Below are positions 11,089-44,501 of a DNA stretch of 64,000 nucleotides, one piece after another. A program made the translations under genes and the position numbers. The stretch's first letter is position 1. Each line of letters begins with the position of its first letter. The DNA is taken from assembly GCA_036245805.1 (NCBI GenBank), contig BTRK01000003.1:18826464-18890463 (forward strand). The letters run 5' to 3'. The notes below the pieces were generated by a model. The model searched no databases and had not been told where the DNA came from. It saw only the letters and a program-made list of their open reading frames with translations. Origin of the DNA: Pristionchus mayeri (lineage: Eukaryota > Nematoda > Chromadorea > Rhabditida > Neodiplogasteridae).

Positions 11089-13299
11089 CTATTCAATTCG
11101 AATGCTATACGCTCTCGGGATGCACTCGACAGTTGCATTGGTGTATCCATTGAAGAGTCCAGTGGCAGTGTCGCATTCAATCTCTTCAACCAACACTTCT
11201 CCCCCGTCCGCCACTGTATCCCGCAAGCTGGAATCGATTATTGAATTGTATTTGATCTACTATCCAACTTACAGCAGTTTGTGGCCCACTGGGCACTTCA
11301 GCTTGTTGGTGCCGAGTCCGACTATCTGTGAGGAGATACCGTAGATTCAGTAGGTACTGTGGGAGTTACAGTAATCCAGAGCACCGCACCTGGCATCCCT
11401 TCCCGGGGCAGTGGTCGGGCACGTTCGGGTACCGGGGCGACTCCTTGAACCTCGCACCGCAGTCAACTGAAATTGCCTGGTTTCAAAATGTAAACAAGAA
11501 CAACAACCAATAACAACAACAACTCACTCTTGTCCAGACAGGCAGCCTTCTTCAACTCGGTGTCCTTCACGAACCACGCGAACTTGGTCTTGTCCTTATT
11601 GATGCTCCTGCAGTTTGGATGATAAGAAATCGAAGATCAAAGATCAGCTACCTGCACTCGGCGTGGCCCTGGATGATGGAAGTGCCTGTCGTCCTCCACT
11701 TGTTGTTCTTGCACTGCAAAGATGACGTTAGAAGGGAAAGGAAGCGAGAGAGAGAGAGAGAGAGATCAAAGATCTTACCGTGAGCTCAGGACACTTGTCC
11801 AAATCTGTGGGCAAGGGAGAAGACGCGGGTTTCTCGCAAGCGCCACACGGCAGAAAAGGAGGCGGGGAGTCGCACTTGCGGCAACCTGAATTCACTGCTA
11901 TCATTTATTTTTCAATTGATTGAACTCACGTTTCTCGGTGCAGTAGATCGAGAAATTCTTTTCCAGAACCGTTGATAGTTTATGATTAAAAGGTTGGTTT
12001 TCCTCTTTATAGTTCCATACAGATCTCTCGCAGAATACTTTTTCGACATTTACAAAAGTAATCAGTTGTTTCGACACTGAAATAAGGAAATTCTTCACAT
12101 CGATTCTTAAAGAACGAACAGCATTCCGTTCTTGCACGTGAATGGAGGGAACGAGATCGTATTCATCTCTATCAATAGATTATCCTTGTCTTCCTTGTTC
12201 GAAGAACTGATTATATCGTAGTCACAACCTTGGCATTGTTGATGAGAGTGTATGATACAGTATATGATTCATGCTAAAATTGCCCCGCTTCGTGATAAGT
12301 ACCTTTATGAGCAACGAAAACATCAGTCCACATGGTGTCGGTGATCCCATCAAACTGTATATAACTATCATTCGTGATGCCGATCTTAGGCGCTTCCATA
12401 TTGTATTCATTCAACATAGAAATTTTCTTAATAGAAAGTATTGAACTGGAATTCGGTTTATGATCTCACAACTGGTGTTTCCAAAGTGAAGGAACAAAAA
12501 ATTCGTGCATCGCTGAATTCTTGACGACCTTCGTATTCTAAAAGAAATAGTTGGAGAATTATTATATTATAATTATCCTACTCATTATGTATCCAGGTTT
12601 TCCAGTAATCGAGCCCGGTTTGCAATGAAATTGAATTTCTCCTTGTATTACTTTTAAGCCATCTTCTTTCTTCAATTGACCTTCTTTGTATGCATTCGCT
12701 TCAATCATTACATGCATCATTTTTCTGGATAATGGCCTTAAATTCGTATTACGTCTACAAATTCATCTTTCAACCTCACTTCATTTGTAAAGTAACATCG
12801 CAGTATTTAAGAGACTGTTCTGTGTATCGAATCAGTGTCTTCCTCCTATCTTCGTACTTGACATTCTTTCGATCAGCGGCGGGCTCAACGCAGGTCTCGC
12901 GAATGAAGCAGGCCTTTAAAGAAATTTATATAGACTAAATCGGACCATCTTCTGACTAAAGTTATGGTCGCAATCATTTGTAAATTTTTGTTGTTGATGT
13001 ATTTTTTCAGTTATTGAAAAATGATTTCTGCATCTCCTCATCACAATTCTACCGTCTTTTTACCAACCGTATCCTTATCGCAGCTGCTGTAATCGATTGC
13101 GTGGTCGTAGCTGAGGACGATTTGCGTAATGAGTAGCGTAAGTGGCCATAATCGAAACATCTGCAAGCTTTTACAATAAAAATAATTATGTATTGGAATA
13201 TATGTAAATATACAATGCACCAGATACAGGGGAGGGGGGGTGGAAGGGAAGAGGGCGAGGGTGGAGGGAGGACAGGCAGGGAAGGAGGATGCTCACCAT
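11089..13299 (-). pseudogene. Copy B: soluble paralog, probably damaged
   Basis: Exon 1 ends in an ATG at 13299-13297 exactly as in copy A. Exon 2 (13160-13068) begins a second ATG and encodes the signal peptide MFRLWPLTLL. Later exons keep CFIRETC, FCSFTL, FTCKNG, IYCTEK, CRKCDSPP and a C-x(4)-W-x(13)-C block, in the same order as copy A. Two lesions are visible. Near 12120-12140 the exon ending FTCKNG cannot be joined in frame to the next one with any GT donor. At 11330-11372 a 43-base insertion absent from copy C brings an in-frame TAA (11366-11368), cutting off the last ~70 residues. The nominal end, as in copy C, is at 11089. There is no transmembrane segment. Editing by unusual splicing is possible but neither lesion is solved by simple GT..AG introns. 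Confidence 0.5.
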
Positions 13300-13411
13300 G
13301 CGAGATCGGCTTGCGACGATGGACCAATTGTGGAGGGTGGGAGAGACGAGAGAGACGAACCGATTCCGATCGATCGAAGACGAAAAATAAATGGACGAGA
13401 GGGGGAGGGTA

Positions 13412-13419
13412 CTTTTATA
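13412..13419 (-). promoter_or_regulatory. TATA box of copy B
   Basis: TATAAAAG on the minus strand, inside a block almost identical to the promoter of copy A. It lies ~115 bases before the copy B start codon, the same spacing as in copy A. Confidence 0.55.
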
Positions 13420-13715
13420 GGCAGAAGAGAGTAGTAAAATGAGGTGGATAATGAGAGAAGGAAGAGATGAGAGAGAATGGGAAATGAGTAGAACGATTCA
13501 CTCTGGATAATTGCGAGGGTGGAGAGTGGTTGGTGGATAGGAGGAGTGAATTTTGATGGAAATATGACTGACGAACTGGCAGTCTCCGAAAAGGCGCATC
13601 CATTGAACCGTGTAATCGGAGCTTAGTCAAATAGAATACAAAATCGAGTTCATGGCTTCCACGTTTTCTTGTATTCATTTCGATATTGTCGGTACTTCTT
13701 TTTTTAAAAATCAGT

Positions 13716-16000
13716 TTATGCTCTCGCGATGCACTCGACAGTCGCATTGGTGTATCCATTGAAGAGTCCAGTGGCAGTGTCGCATTCAATCTCTTCAACC
13801 AACACTTCTCCCCCGTCCGCCACTGTATCCCGCAAGCTGGAATCGATTATTGATTTGTATTTGATCTACTATCCAACTTACAGCAGTTTGTGGCCCACTG
13901 GGCACTTCAGCTTGTTGGTGCCGAGTCCGACTATCTGTAATCCAGAGCACCGCACCTGGCATCCCTTCCCGGGGCAGTGGTCGGGCACGTTCGGGTACCG
14001 GGGCGACTCCTTGAACCTCGCACCGCAGTCAACTGAAATTGAGTTGGTTTCGAAACGAAAACAACAACAACAACAACTGACTCTTGTCCAGACAGGCAGC
14101 CTTCTTCAATTCGGTGTCCTTCACAAACAAGGCGAACTTGGCAGGATCCTCGGTGCTTGGAAGACATTCCGCGAGTCCATCTATGATTCTTTTCCCGTCC
14201 TCAGTCCACTTGCTGAGAGGACACTAAATGGAGAGGATTGTGAAGAGTTGGGAGATATATGGACACATTCGAATTTGACACTTCCTTACTCTCCTAATGC
14301 TAGGATGAATCAACCTATATATGTTTGCTTTGCCCCATTTCAAGAATGAGCTATGGAGGCAATGAAAGAGACTGCGAGTGAACACGAATTGCACCGATAG
14401 AACGGGGCAGGCGTCCTTCTCTTCTGCAGGAACGAGCATCGGGACGCTGCAGCCGATGCAGCTCAGAGCAGGTGGAGACTTGCATCGGTGACAGCCTGAT
14501 AGGAGAGTGATCTTTGATTTATGGACAAGCATGAGTGAAGAATGACAAGAATTTTAGAATTATTCGTTTCTGAATTCGAGTTGAATATATCATGCCATCA
14601 GAATAATAATTACAGACAGGTAACGGATTGTTGCGTAGTTCTTGAAATAAAGGCGATAATCCTCACGCTTCTCTGCACAGTACATTCCGAATCTTCCCTC
14701 AATCTCCTTCCTCCAGTCATTCTCTACGACCATTCTCCAGCTCATCTCATGGCAGTAAACCATGAACGGCCTTTCCAGGGTAGAGTTGGAGGTTTCCACA
14801 CTGGAAAACATCCCGCTTAAAAATATAAGGAAAATCTCATACGTCAAACTCCCCTTTGAACATGTGAACAGTGAGCTGGCGAAGTAGTTTATCTCCGTGA
14901 ATATCTCGTCGTGTCTCTGCATGTTGGAAGAACTGATGAGAGTGTGATCGCAGTCCAAAGCTGAAATTAAGCAAGTGTTGTTATGAATGACATCAGAGAA
15001 CAACGAGAAGCTGCCTAGAATGTAAAAGTGGCTACCTAGTACAGCTCAAATTATGGGTTCTAATTGTTAGACAGTTATCCGGAATACTCACAAAAGAGAC
15101 TCCACAAGATGCGACTATGTGCTAAAAATTCCTTTCCCTGATTCTTTACTATTTCCAGAGTTGGCTTCTTGTAAACCTTCCTGTTCAAGGAACGGATGTC
15201 CTGTAATCATATTTCGTTTTTGATAATATCAAAAACAAAACTTCTGTTTTGACAGTGAAAGAGCAGAAAATGAGCGAATCGTTGAACACTTGTCTGCCCT
15301 CGTTTTCTGAAGAATTTCGAATACAACTTTGACAGTAATTAATTATCAGACTCATCACGAATCCCCCTTTTCCAGTAATCGATCCGTGCTTGCAATGGAA
15401 TAGTGTTGCTCCTTGCTCGAATCTCAAGCCTGCCTCTTTCTTCAAAGTTTCGCCCTTATTTGCCTTTACTTGCATCATAACATGCATCATTTTGTCGGAT
15501 ATTTGCCTAAAATTAAAAAAAAATAATTGCAAATTTCAAGATGTTCTCACTTCATTTGAATAATCACATCACAATCGTCGTCTTTCAACGGCAAAGTTCG
15601 ATAGCGAATTAGCCGTTGTTGAGCCTCAGTGAAGGAGGGATTGTCAGGATTACTCGAGCCTTTCTCGCAAGTTTCACGAATCAAGCAGACCTGAGCATTT
15701 TGTCACGATTGAATACAATGCGGTTTCATTGAATTGGATATCAAAGGATACTCCAGAATTGATGTTGAAAATAATGTTATCAAGATCGCTAACCGGGGGA
15801 TGTATCACTTTAGAACTGGTCATTGTACAGTGGGTGAATAATAGTGTTCAAAATTCATCACCGAGTTCAAAAACAGAGTTCTAAAATGATACACTCCCGC
15901 TAACCGATTGATCATTATCGCATCGCTTGAGATCGATTGAGTGATCGTAGCCGAGGACGAGTTGAGCAACGAGCACGATGAGTGGCCATAATCGAAACAT
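13716..16000 (-). CDS. Copy C: secreted Cys-rich paralog without TM
   Basis: The start ATG at 16000-15998 opens the signal peptide MFRLWPLIVLVAQLVLG. Exons run down to a TAA at 13716-13718. Ectodomain landmarks match copies A and B: CLIRETC, FCSFTV, FTCSKG, MYCAEK, CHRCKSPP and C-x(3)-W. The exon with CPLSKW is fused to the following one (no intron at ~14155, where A and B have one). After a conserved DCG..F block the protein ends in a C-terminal segment closing ECIARA. There is no hydrophobic anchor and nothing like copy A's cytoplasmic region, so the product should be secreted. The donor at the 15350 exon is GTCTGA, matching non-consensus donors at the same junction in A (GTCGGT) and B (GTAGGA). 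The family is unrecognised. Confidence 0.7.
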
Positions 16001-17310
16001 CTCAAATATCTGTTTGGTAGCGTAGTTATGATAATTTTCACTTAACCAGTTTGTAATCCCCCTAGTAAAGATGAAGAAAAAATGGGAAAATTTAGAAAAA
16101 AAAGTATTTCCTCACAGTATTTCTGGCAGTGGCGGACGAATCGTAGGGCAGAAGGAACTGTGGAATGGACGAACCGACCACTCGAGAAGCGAGAGTGAGC
16201 GTGAAGTGAAAGTCTTCCTATCGAATACTTATAAATCTATCTTATCATAAAAGATTGTTGTGCATTGATCGATGATTTCCGTGCACGTTTTCAGTTGCAT
16301 AGTTTGGATTCCATTCTACTCGAAACCATCTGGAATCCATCCTTCAAAGACAATAAGGCCATAGATTCCACCATCCTCATCTCCTCCAACTTGGAGGCTC
16401 CAAGTGCTAGGTTGGATGAGAACCAAAAATTATCTTCTCCAGTGTTTTCACAGTATTTTCAAAAACCATTCTACGAAGATTCTGGAGAAGTGACAATTGT
16501 ATCTAATCCCGTTACCCTCCTCCCACTTTTCTAAGGTCTTCGAAGGCTGCCCAGATCCTCCTCTTCATCTCTTTCTTCTTCTTCTTCTTCTCTTTGCGAG
16601 CTGCGAAGCGTGAAGCGTAACTGCCTCGGGCGTCCATTGAGAAGTGCACGGGAAAGGAGAGGAATACTCCCCTCTCTCCATCCTATCTCGCTGGTCAGAG
16701 GGTGAAGGATACGGGCCTGGTCTCTCTATTCGTCCCACTTCCTCGTCAGTCAGAAGAAACGTTGCAAAGGAGGAGGACTCTCCCCCTCTCCTTCGCTGTC
16801 TCGAGGGCATCAGAAACAATGAGCATAAAGCAGGCGAAAGTCAGAGGAGAATTGGTGTCTTCAGGATGCCCTCACCTTGCGAAGGCTATTCTGCGCGAGA
16901 AGTCTTATTTTGTCACTATTTTTCAAATTCTTGCAAGCCCTCGAGGCTTCACATGTCCCTCTCATATCCCCATGAGAATTTTTTCCTCCTATTTTAAACG
17001 AAAAAACTTTGAATGACCCCTCATAGAGTGAGCGAGCGTAAGAGAACACCTCACTCGCCCTCGAAATGGGCTATTTCCGCGCAAGCTAGATTAGTGGGCG
17101 TAGAGGGAGGTCCTGGCGTCACTCTCCTTTTCCCGTGCTCTCTAGTCTTCCTACCTTCGAGAATCGTAGAAAATGGCTATCTCAAGCTAAATAGGGTCTC
17201 TCAATTTTTAGTACTCTCCTTCTTCTCTATGCTCGAGCGAACAATAATTCTATCTTACTTACACCACTCTCTAGTTGGTTAGGCAGTACACATGAGCTCG
17301 CAAAATTTAT

Positions 17311-17441
17311 GGCCCATTCATAGTCGAAAAAGCTGAGGAGTCACTCTCTTCATTTCCCGAACTCTCTCACCGGTCGTCCGGTCGAGAGAGTTCGGGAAAT
17401 GAAGAGAGTGACCCCTCAGCTTTTGTCGACTATGAATGGGT
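17311..17441. repeat. Near-perfect long hairpin
   Basis: The left arm (17312-17369, from GCCCATTCATAGTCG to ACTCTCTC) and right arm (~17384-17441, from GAGAGAGTTCGG to CTATGAATGGG) are complementary over ~57 bases with a few mismatches. The loop centre is ACCGGTCGTCCGGT. Inner arms carry the ACTCTCTTCATT / AATGAAGAGAGT motif shared with other hairpins in the window. Confidence 0.85.
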
Positions 17442-20400
17442 CATTAAAGACGCTCATTTGCTCTCAAGTAGACCAAGAAGAGAGGAAACAGTCCTGTTTT
17501 CGGATTAACACGGGCTGAGAATGGTATCTCTCTTCAGCACTCTCTCCCCGGTTAGAGAGGACGAGATAGTGTGGTAAAGGAAGAGAGTCATCGCTCAAGC
17601 GTGGGGTCCTCCTCTCTCTATGACGCTCATTCATTCAATCTCTCTATTGTGGGGCGTTCTTCGCTAGATCCCCCCCCCCTCCCCCCTCTCCCCGCCTCTT
17701 CTGTATTATAATTACTGTTTTCGTCCGTGGAGATTCATACCGGAAATCAGCGGAATCCCTCTCTCGCTTTGCTTCGTCGCAACGGTATTCTGAAGCTGGA
17801 GCTGACAGTTCTACTCTCCTCATTTCGTTCACTCTCTCACAGAACAGACTCTTTCAACAACCGATTTTCTGCACATTATTAGTCAGGAAATCGGATCAAA
17901 ATTTTGATCGAGATTCGCTTTCTTCCAGCTGCGGTTATTTCTCGTTCATTCGGACAGTGAAAAGGCTGCTACTGTTCTTCTCCCGTCTCTGGAACCCTAA
18001 TTAACCCCCGTTTCGGCATGTTTTCTGGTGCGATAACGACTCGTTTTCCCTTTTGGACGAGCTCATGTATGCCGAGATGCCGTAAAATACGAATTACACG
18101 TAGTCTCTTGTGTTTTATAGACTGATTCTCGATTTGAAATTGGAAATTAGCGCGAATTTATTGCCTTTTCATTTCAGCCTTCATGCAAAGGTCCTTTGGG
18201 TGTCAAATTTCGGAAAACACTTAGCCATTCCTAATGGAGAATCTCGCTATTGTCGCTCACTCTTCCGGTTTTAGCTGCCGTTGATGAATCTTCTGGCTAG
18301 ACCTGGGGAGAAAACAAAATAAGCTGTCATTTATCATGCGAATTAGCCCACCCCACTATCACTCTCTCATCTTCAGGTTTTGTGTGCGGTATATTTTCTT
18401 ACTTTGTTAGTTTCGGAGTTATCCTAGACTCAGAGCGAATTTCAAGCATTACTGAGTATCATAATATGCCGTGACGCAGATTCGGCATCGTGAATGTTTG
18501 GATACTTTATTGCGTCAGAGTCTAAGCGCGCGATTTCGCTAGGTCACTCGACTTCTATTTCCTCATCTTATGCGCTGCCGTCAAACTGCCTATCATTATG
18601 CAATAATCAAAGTATCTATCGTGTTGTGCAGGCTGATTCTCGATTTTAAATTGAAAATTTTCGTCAATTTATTGCTTTGCCATTTCAGCCTTCGTGTAAA
18701 GGTACTTTGGGTGACAAATTTAGGGTATTTTCGAAACTGATTCATCCTTCTAAGATAGAAACGTGTGATTTGCCTCGTTAGCGCCAAGTGCATCCTCCTT
18801 TCTCCTCCACTTGAAGCACTCGATCCGTGCATTCGAGAGTTGCGATTTCTCTTCTCTCCTGGGGAATGATTCGCATGTCCGTTCAAATTTCTCCTCTAAT
18901 CGCGTTTTCTCTTATTTCTGCAGACTCTATTGATTCGCGTGCTTTTTTTTGTAATTATTTTATGGTTTTTAACAAAAATAAATTCAGAACTCAATGCGAG
19001 ATGTCGTCAGCGACGACCCGATTACTTGGTGAGGCTATTTATTTATTTATTTTATTTATTATTAAAATTAAGAAAGTTTTGAGTTTGTTCACAATTCTCT
19101 CTTCTCCTCTTCTTGTAATGAATTCTGGCGCGGAAGAGAGGGTGGACGATTTGCATACTCGCTCTTCCATCGAGCGTTTCGTGCCCATTTATTCAGGCAG
19201 TTTCAGAAAGAGACGCGATAAATCTTCCGAGTCGCGCGATCTATTGAAGTTCTCTGTACTTTTTTCACTGACGATTCATTTACGATTCATTTTTAATCTT
19301 TTTTTTCTGGGCTTTCTTGATCTACTTTGTCATTGTCTTCAACTTTCCACTACATTTTCCAAAACAATTCCGAATTAAAATTAATTATTATCTAGTAAGA
19401 AACCCGCTGCACCGACCTAAAATCACAGCCTTTCCGCCCTGCTGTCTAACCCTTTTCTCAGCGCGGCGTCGTCTTTTATGTGTCCGGCAAGATGTTTTGA
19501 ATGGGATTCGCGATGGATTAACGACTGTGTACTTTTTCCGCCCCGGAATAGGAACAAAAACCCACGCGCCCCTCCAGGCTAATCTCAATTGTTTCTCCCC
19601 TCTCGAGAGGACTCGCAAGAAGGGAGAGAATTTATAATTATTTAGCGCTTCCCCACTGCAAAATGAGCTTATTTTCGCAGAGTCGTGCTCTAGGCTAGGA
19701 ATTTTCTCTCACCTCCCTGACCGACGAGAGAGCACGCAGAATGGAGAGATCCATTTCTAGTCATTGCATCCCCTGCTCTCGCACAGTAATACGCTGGTCA
19801 AATTAGTGTCCCCTATCTCTCCCTCTTGCCATCGGAATTCATCCGGGCATCAGGCCCCCTCTGACAGGCTGACTCGCCTCCCCCTGCTCACTCCTCCTAA
19901 CCAAATTGGGCAAATTGGCGACTTCCCCTCCCGCTTTCTTCTCCCTTTTCTGCGTCCGTAAGAATGCCCGGATTCGGACTTGAGTGTGCATTCAATTGCC
20001 GCCTTTCCTCCCCTCTTCTCACCTGCACTTGGCAGCTGATTATTACGCTATCCAAGCTTCGATTCCTTCTTCACCTCGAAAAATAACAGCTACAAGTTGC
20101 TGAACAATAGACTGCTCTGAAATGTGCCAGTTAAATGCTCATTACCGATTATATTCACTGGACGTGGCTGCACTTTTGGTTTTACTAAGAACTTTGATAG
20201 GTCTCGAAATATCTACCTGCCGCTCTGAGCCCTGATAATTTTAAAACGCGTTCTCTGTAAGAATGGGAGAGGGGTGGCACAATGCTTCAAAATGATCGTA
20301 TCGAGCTGTAACTTGGAGGAGGTAATGTATATGAGTAGTGAACACTACCACATAAAAAGTAGATCAATAGCTCAACTTTTTGACCTACCTACAAAAATCA

Positions 20401-21725
20401 AAGATACGGCCACATGTTATATACCATTTGAAAGAGCATCAAAAGTCATGCATAAATCTCGCTTTTCTTCGAGTTTCATGCAAATTGACGTTCTCTGTGC
20501 ATGAAAACATCGATATTTTAAAGGTTTTTGATTTTTATCGATGCGAAGATATCATTTCCTATTTCCATTCTTATGACCATTAGATGCGCCGTGAAGTTTT
20601 ACATTAGATAAAAATTTTCTATTCAAGAAACTCGTTCCTCCTAGTGGTCATATCATGCATGTTCTAACAGAAATCATATGCGTCGGACCGCGCGCTTTCC
20701 GGAGCGAGACGGGAAGGCTTTGTAGTATCATACTTTATCTGAATCCTGGTCATCCAACCCTGGCGATTAGTTCCGCCACAATCTCCGCTAAGAATCATTC
20801 TTTGCGCTATTCGTGGTTATCTGATGCTAAAGCGAGTGTATAATGTGTGCTTGGTGCCCTATGAACTCATCTCAGCCTTTGCTGTGTTCTTTAGCGCTGT
20901 TCCGAGTAAAAGTGATTTTGAATTATCTTTTTTCTTCGATACTCGTTCTCAACTTCTGATCTGTGAGAGGGTGCGCAGAAGTCAGAGACAATTTTATGCG
21001 AAGCCATACTTACAAGCGAGTCGCCTGTGTTCATCTCACTCGTCCTTTCCCTCGTCCATTAGGTCCTTCTCATATTTATTAAGCTGCCTTCGAGTGAGAG
21101 GGAGAAGAAGTCGAGAAGAGTCTCCATTTCAGCCTGCCTACTTTCTAGTAAAAGCCAAGGGAGAGGGCAGTTAGCGAGGAATAAATGCTACCCATCTCAC
21201 ATGGGCTTCCTTGCGAGAAGCATCTCGCACTGTAAATTGATTGTTTTGAACACTCTCAAGCCTGTTCATCATTCATTAGCGGATTCGGAATGATTAGCAA
21301 ATGTAAGAATAGCTTCAATCCGAATTAGTTATTGGTGAAGGAACAGTGAGTTCCTGTATTCTGATTCAGAAATGCTCAATCATTGCTTTGCCATTTTTCC
21401 TACAGTAAACATTTCATTAGGCTCGTAAAAAGCTGTGAGGCCCTTCTCCCCCCTTCTCCTCCACCTCCTCCTCCTCCCTCACCACCCTCCCTTCCCCCTC
21501 CTCCATCCTTCTCCATCCTCCTGTCATTTGCACACCCAACACGTCGCTCTTCACTCAGGCTTACCGCAGTGGTGCTAAAGCCCGTCTCTATCAGTCTTCC
21601 CGCTCACCGCCCATAAGTCTTCCTCCCTTCCTTCCCCGTTCCTCCCCTTCCCTTTCTTCTTTATTCTTCTCCTCTCTTCCTCTACTCACTCATCCCCTCG
21701 TAAACAGCGCGAAAATGCTCATTAT

Positions 21726-21828
<103 letters not shown>

Positions 21829-22837
21829 GCATTGAGAGCGTGACGGATTACGCATTATTACACGGCAGCAGGAGTTCCTTTTTCTGATGCTGACATATTC
21901 CCTGGCTTCCTCCTACCTTTCTGAGGATTAGCTGATGCGACCGTAAATCACATCGAGAAGACCTTCTTCTCAGCTGTTCTTTCTCTCTCATTTTCATTAT
22001 AGTTAGAGACCGCAATGAGGTTGACCGAATTGCTCTTTCAGGGTCGTTTATGCGCATAATGTATGTCTCGAGGTCCAGATAAGATCATACTTTTACCGCT
22101 TGTCGATATCTTATCTTTGAACCGAGTTATAGGCCAAAAACAGCTGGAAACAAGTTCAACGTGAAAGGAGTTGAAACCGGGACGAGATGGGAGTGGGCGG
22201 AGCCCATTCTGCCTCATCTCATGCAGATCTCCAAAAGTTCGAGCAGAGCTTCGCCTCGAGCTGAGCTCGATACAGAGGGCGGAAGGAATCGACTGTTTAG
22301 AGCGCGCGTTCTCTAGTCACGCCGGGGCAGAAACAAACGATGAGAGAGGGAGAGGGAGAGGAGAGAGGCGCGCTCCAGTGAAGCCCGTCGACCCAAATCG
22401 TTGACAAGGAACAGCGAACCGGAGAGACCTCCGATTTTCGTGTTCTTTGCTTTGAAATTCATCAACAAATCATCTAAACTTCTCTGGAAAAGCGCATAAG
22501 AGTCCGACCGCTAGAACTATTTCATTTCACAATCACTTTTATTATTTATCGATTTTTACTAAGTAAATGTTCTCCGTTCGTGGTGCTCCAAAAGTATGTT
22601 GTAGCAGTTGATGAGACCTATCGAATGCGACCTTGATAATCGAAAATGGTTCAGTATTCGCGTCGCCGTCTCTCGTCCCGTTTTTTCGACTATTCTTTAT
22701 CCTCTCCTAGTGGGCGGAGCTTACGGTCTCTAATTATAGTTTTGCGCTCACAACATTGCATAAAATCATGTGCAGGTTCAAAGCAAACTCGCTTCATGAT
22801 GTGACAATTTTGTAAATAATTAAATTAATAAAATATC

Positions 22838-22843
22838 AAATTT
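22838..22843 (+). promoter_or_regulatory. Likely trans-splice or 5' UTR acceptor of the channel gene
   Basis: ATTTAG ends 31 bases before the ATG at 22875, after an AT-rich run typical of nematode acceptors. No donor can be assigned upstream by eye, so it is either a spliced-leader site or the end of a 5' UTR intron. Confidence 0.45.
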
Positions 22844-22874
22844 AGCGTGCAAGGCGGCGGCCCTCTCATCCGCG

Positions 22875-43409
<20,535 letters not shown>

Positions 43410-44495
43410 ATTCCATTTCGAATATATGTGGAAATAGAACGATGCCATAACGTAATATCTAATCTAGCCTTACTGATCTTGTTGTGCAATTGATTTATTG
43501 AGAAATATCCTAGTCATAATCAAAGTTGCTGAGCAATTGTCCAAATATTGCTGTGCCAAGTTTACAGATGTCGGGTATTTATTAATTTGCTTCGGTGAAT
43601 GAAGATTTTCGAAATTTCATGAAATTAATGCACGTGCATGATGATAATATACAGTTTAATAATCACTTGTATACTCTTCCTACACTTAGTGAAACTATTT
43701 TTATTATCAGACCAGCAAAAAATATTTATTTCTAGAATGTTCTCACTGGAAAAAAATATATGGTAGGGCAAACAACGCCATATCATTTCGAAAAATGTAT
43801 TTGGCGGTGGGGTAAACTGATAAGTCATACATAGTTGGCTCTCCAATATACGCTACCGTACACTTTCACATTTTACTTTTGAAATTACTTTTTATCAAGA
43901 ATGTACTTTTGAAATTAGCATTTTTTATCTTTTAATAATGAGAAATTTCGTTTTCTTCATTTTTGTCGCATCAGTCTTGGTGTAAGACACGCATCGACTC
44001 CCCCCCCCCCTCCCATTATACCCTTGCTGCAAGCAAACCCGATTCGACTAAATCGACGGACCTCCGTTTTTTGACACCATTCCACCGTAATATATTGAAT
44101 GCTACCCCACGGCGGAATAAAAATTGAATTGAATTGAATTGAATTGACTGGTGTTGTTGATGCAATCCCCAGTCGACTCCTTGTAGGCCGATCCATTTGT
44201 CCGATACCTGTTCGCACTGTTCTCGAGTGTTATCGTACTAGCCTGTCCCCGCATCGTGACCTTTGCTGGCCTATCGCGTATACTAGCATCGCACTATTCT
44301 ATGCTCATACATGAAGTGACTGTCGTTATCAGTCAACTTGCGCTGATGCGAGCAGAGGCGTGTTGAGGAGAGAGAAGTGGGAAGTGAAAAGCTATGATAA
44401 GGCGTAGTATGGTCTGATGCAGCCGTCTATGTTACCGTACATAGATTCTGTCCTATCTAAGTTGTCCTGTAATACTCCCTGCATCAGCGCTTTTC
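43410..44495. other. Spacer between the channel and STAT copy 1
   Basis: About 1.1 kb, AT-rich at first. It holds a C-run near 44000 and a short (GAATT)n array near 44124-44148. No supported exon. The 3' UTR of the channel and the promoter of the STAT gene should lie here, but no clear signals were seen. Confidence 0.4.
44124..44148. repeat. (GAATT)n pentamer array
   Basis: Four to five perfect GAATT units in a row, next to AAAATT. Confidence 0.9.
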
Positions 44496-44497
44496 AG
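44491..44497 (+). promoter_or_regulatory. Probable trans-splice acceptor of STAT copy 1
   Basis: TTTTCAG ends four bases before the ATG at 44502. This close spacing of a strong acceptor and the start codon is typical of spliced-leader addition in nematodes. It also supports the choice of start. Confidence 0.55.
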
Positions 44498-44501
44498 TTC
44501 C

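Noticed and set aside
18827..19378. 183-codon plus-strand ORF
   Set aside because: It lies in T-rich DNA where stop codons are rare, shows no domain, no paralog and no splice partners, and its amino-acid make-up follows base composition.
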